15,667 bases of DNA from Bacteroidales bacterium UBA4621 (GTDB lineage: Bacteria > Bacteroidota > Bacteroidia > Bacteroidales > Paludibacteraceae), in contig DGIN01000058.1 of NCBI GenBank assembly GCA_002387325.1, forward strand, positions 1,305 to 16,971, in the 5' to 3' direction. The stretch's first letter is position 1; every line of letters starts with the position of its first letter. Position numbers and translations under genes: made by a program. The notes under the pieces were generated by a model, which saw only the letters and a program-made list of their open reading frames with translations, had not been told where the DNA came from and made no database searches. This document shows positions 15,305 through 15,667 of the stretch, piece by piece.

Positions 15305-15341
15305 CGCGGACGCCACGTCCGCGGTCAAGTCGTCAGACTTG
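15305..15341. repeat. Two tandem small hairpins
   Basis: CGCGGACG-CCA-CGTCCGCG (15305-15323, 8-bp perfect stem) is followed two bases later by CAAGTC-GTCA-GACTTG (15326-15341, 6-bp stem) and then a T-rich run. They lie inside the three-arm element and could act as a backup terminator or be a palindromic repeat unit. Confidence 0.55.
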
Positions 15342-15384
15342 TTTGTTTTCTGCTGTTTCTTAAACTTGTCAGACACCCTCTTTT

Positions 15385-15582
15385 GTGCATTTATTGGTGA
15401 GAGTGTGCAACTATTGCTGGTGGACAACGCCGGTGGGGAGACATGAAGCGTGAGGCAGGTGCGAAGCACTGAATACCGTAGCGACACGAAGCCCCGTGGG
15501 CTGAGTAGAACTCCTTATCGTCCCGCAGCGTCAAAAGTGTAGCAACGTGAAACGTAAGCTATGTGTGCATAATACACCGACC
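15385..15582 (+). mobile_element. Possible group II intron domain I (may run past the window edge)
   Basis: This non-coding stretch contains short blocks in the same order as in domain I of bacterial group II introns as I remember them, for example the Oceanobacillus iheyensis class C intron: GGTGAGAGT (15396-15404), ACCGTAGCGACACGAA (15475-15490), a GTGTAGCAACGTGAA block, and the stem-loop GTGTGCATAATACAC (15563-15577). A GTGC at 15385 directly after CTCTTTT could be the 5' end (consensus GUGYG), but it fits poorly. No reverse transcriptase or domain V/VI is inside the window. It could be a full intron cut by the edge, a decayed fragment, or another structured RNA. Confidence 0.35.
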
Positions 15583-15640
15583 TCGTGTCTTCTATCGCTC
15601 GTGTCGTACTTAGCCTTGTATTGTCTCTATATAACCACAT

Positions 15641-15667
15641 CGGGTTATTAACGGGTTATTAACGGGT
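15641..15667. repeat. 11-bp tandem repeat reaching the right edge
   Basis: CGGGTTATTAA at 15641-15651 and 15652-15662, then CGGGT to the end of the window. The array may continue beyond it. The 58 bp between the intron-like stretch and this array show nothing recognisable. Confidence 0.65.

Larger units (their letters stand above)
15229..15384. repeat. Three-arm inverted-repeat element, copy B
   Basis: Forward arm AAAGAGGCTGTCTAACAAGT (15229-15248), first complementary arm at 15250-15263 and second complementary arm at 15364-15384. The second arm matches the complement of the forward arm at 18 of 20 positions. About 100 bp containing two smaller hairpins lies between the two complementary arms. 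Same arm order as copy A at 12663-12747. Confidence 0.55.

Noticed and set aside
15385..15582. tmRNA, RNase P RNA or SRP RNA
   Set aside because: None of the conserved core sequences of these RNAs that I know were found. The blocks fit a group II intron better.

Overview
The window looks like a piece of a Bacteroidales (phylum Bacteroidota) chromosome of moderate GC. The evidence is several copies of the Bacteroidota promoter pattern TTTG-N20-TAnnTTTG, a BT_3928-type DoxX protein next to a DUF1599 protein and triosephosphate isomerase, a C10 (streptopain-like) protease with a type IX secretion (T9SS) tail, and a compact XrtF-like exosortase. The genus cannot be named from the sequence alone.

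Layout. Positions 1-9678 are read entirely leftwards (minus strand), in the order waaA (Kdo transferase), hisS (histidyl-tRNA synthetase), a 1462-residue secreted C10 protease, a DUF1599 protein, a BT_3928/DoxX membrane protein, then tpiA, which runs off the left edge. The protease, DUF1599 and DoxX genes overlap one another (1 nt and 23 nt), so the protease is the first cistron of an otherwise housekeeping operon. A divergent intergenic region at about 9679-9868 carries a clear promoter for tsaD (tRNA t6A synthesis). After tsaD comes a 210-bp gap packed with 11-bp tandem repeats, then the exosortase, then a secreted two-helix protein of unknown function with its own promoter.

Positions 12789-14888 are a second leftward cluster, CYTH-domain triphosphatase then mltG (lytic transglycosylase) then a universal stress protein. 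It meets the rightward genes at a perfect 14-bp bidirectional hairpin. Upstream of it, two promoters of the same pattern point away from each other, one for the CYTH operon and one for a tRNA-Ser(GCU) gene.

Positions 15228-15667 hold no protein gene that I can support. They contain inverted-repeat hairpins, a stretch resembling domain I of a group II intron, and an 11-bp tandem repeat that reaches the window edge.

The protein genes are mostly core functions: LPS inner core, tRNA charging and modification, glycolysis and cell-wall turnover. The less ordinary parts are the large modular protease coupled to a metabolic operon, the exosortase without a visible substrate, the three-arm inverted-repeat element found at two loci, the clusters of 10-12-bp repeats in several gaps, and the possible group II intron behind the tRNA gene.
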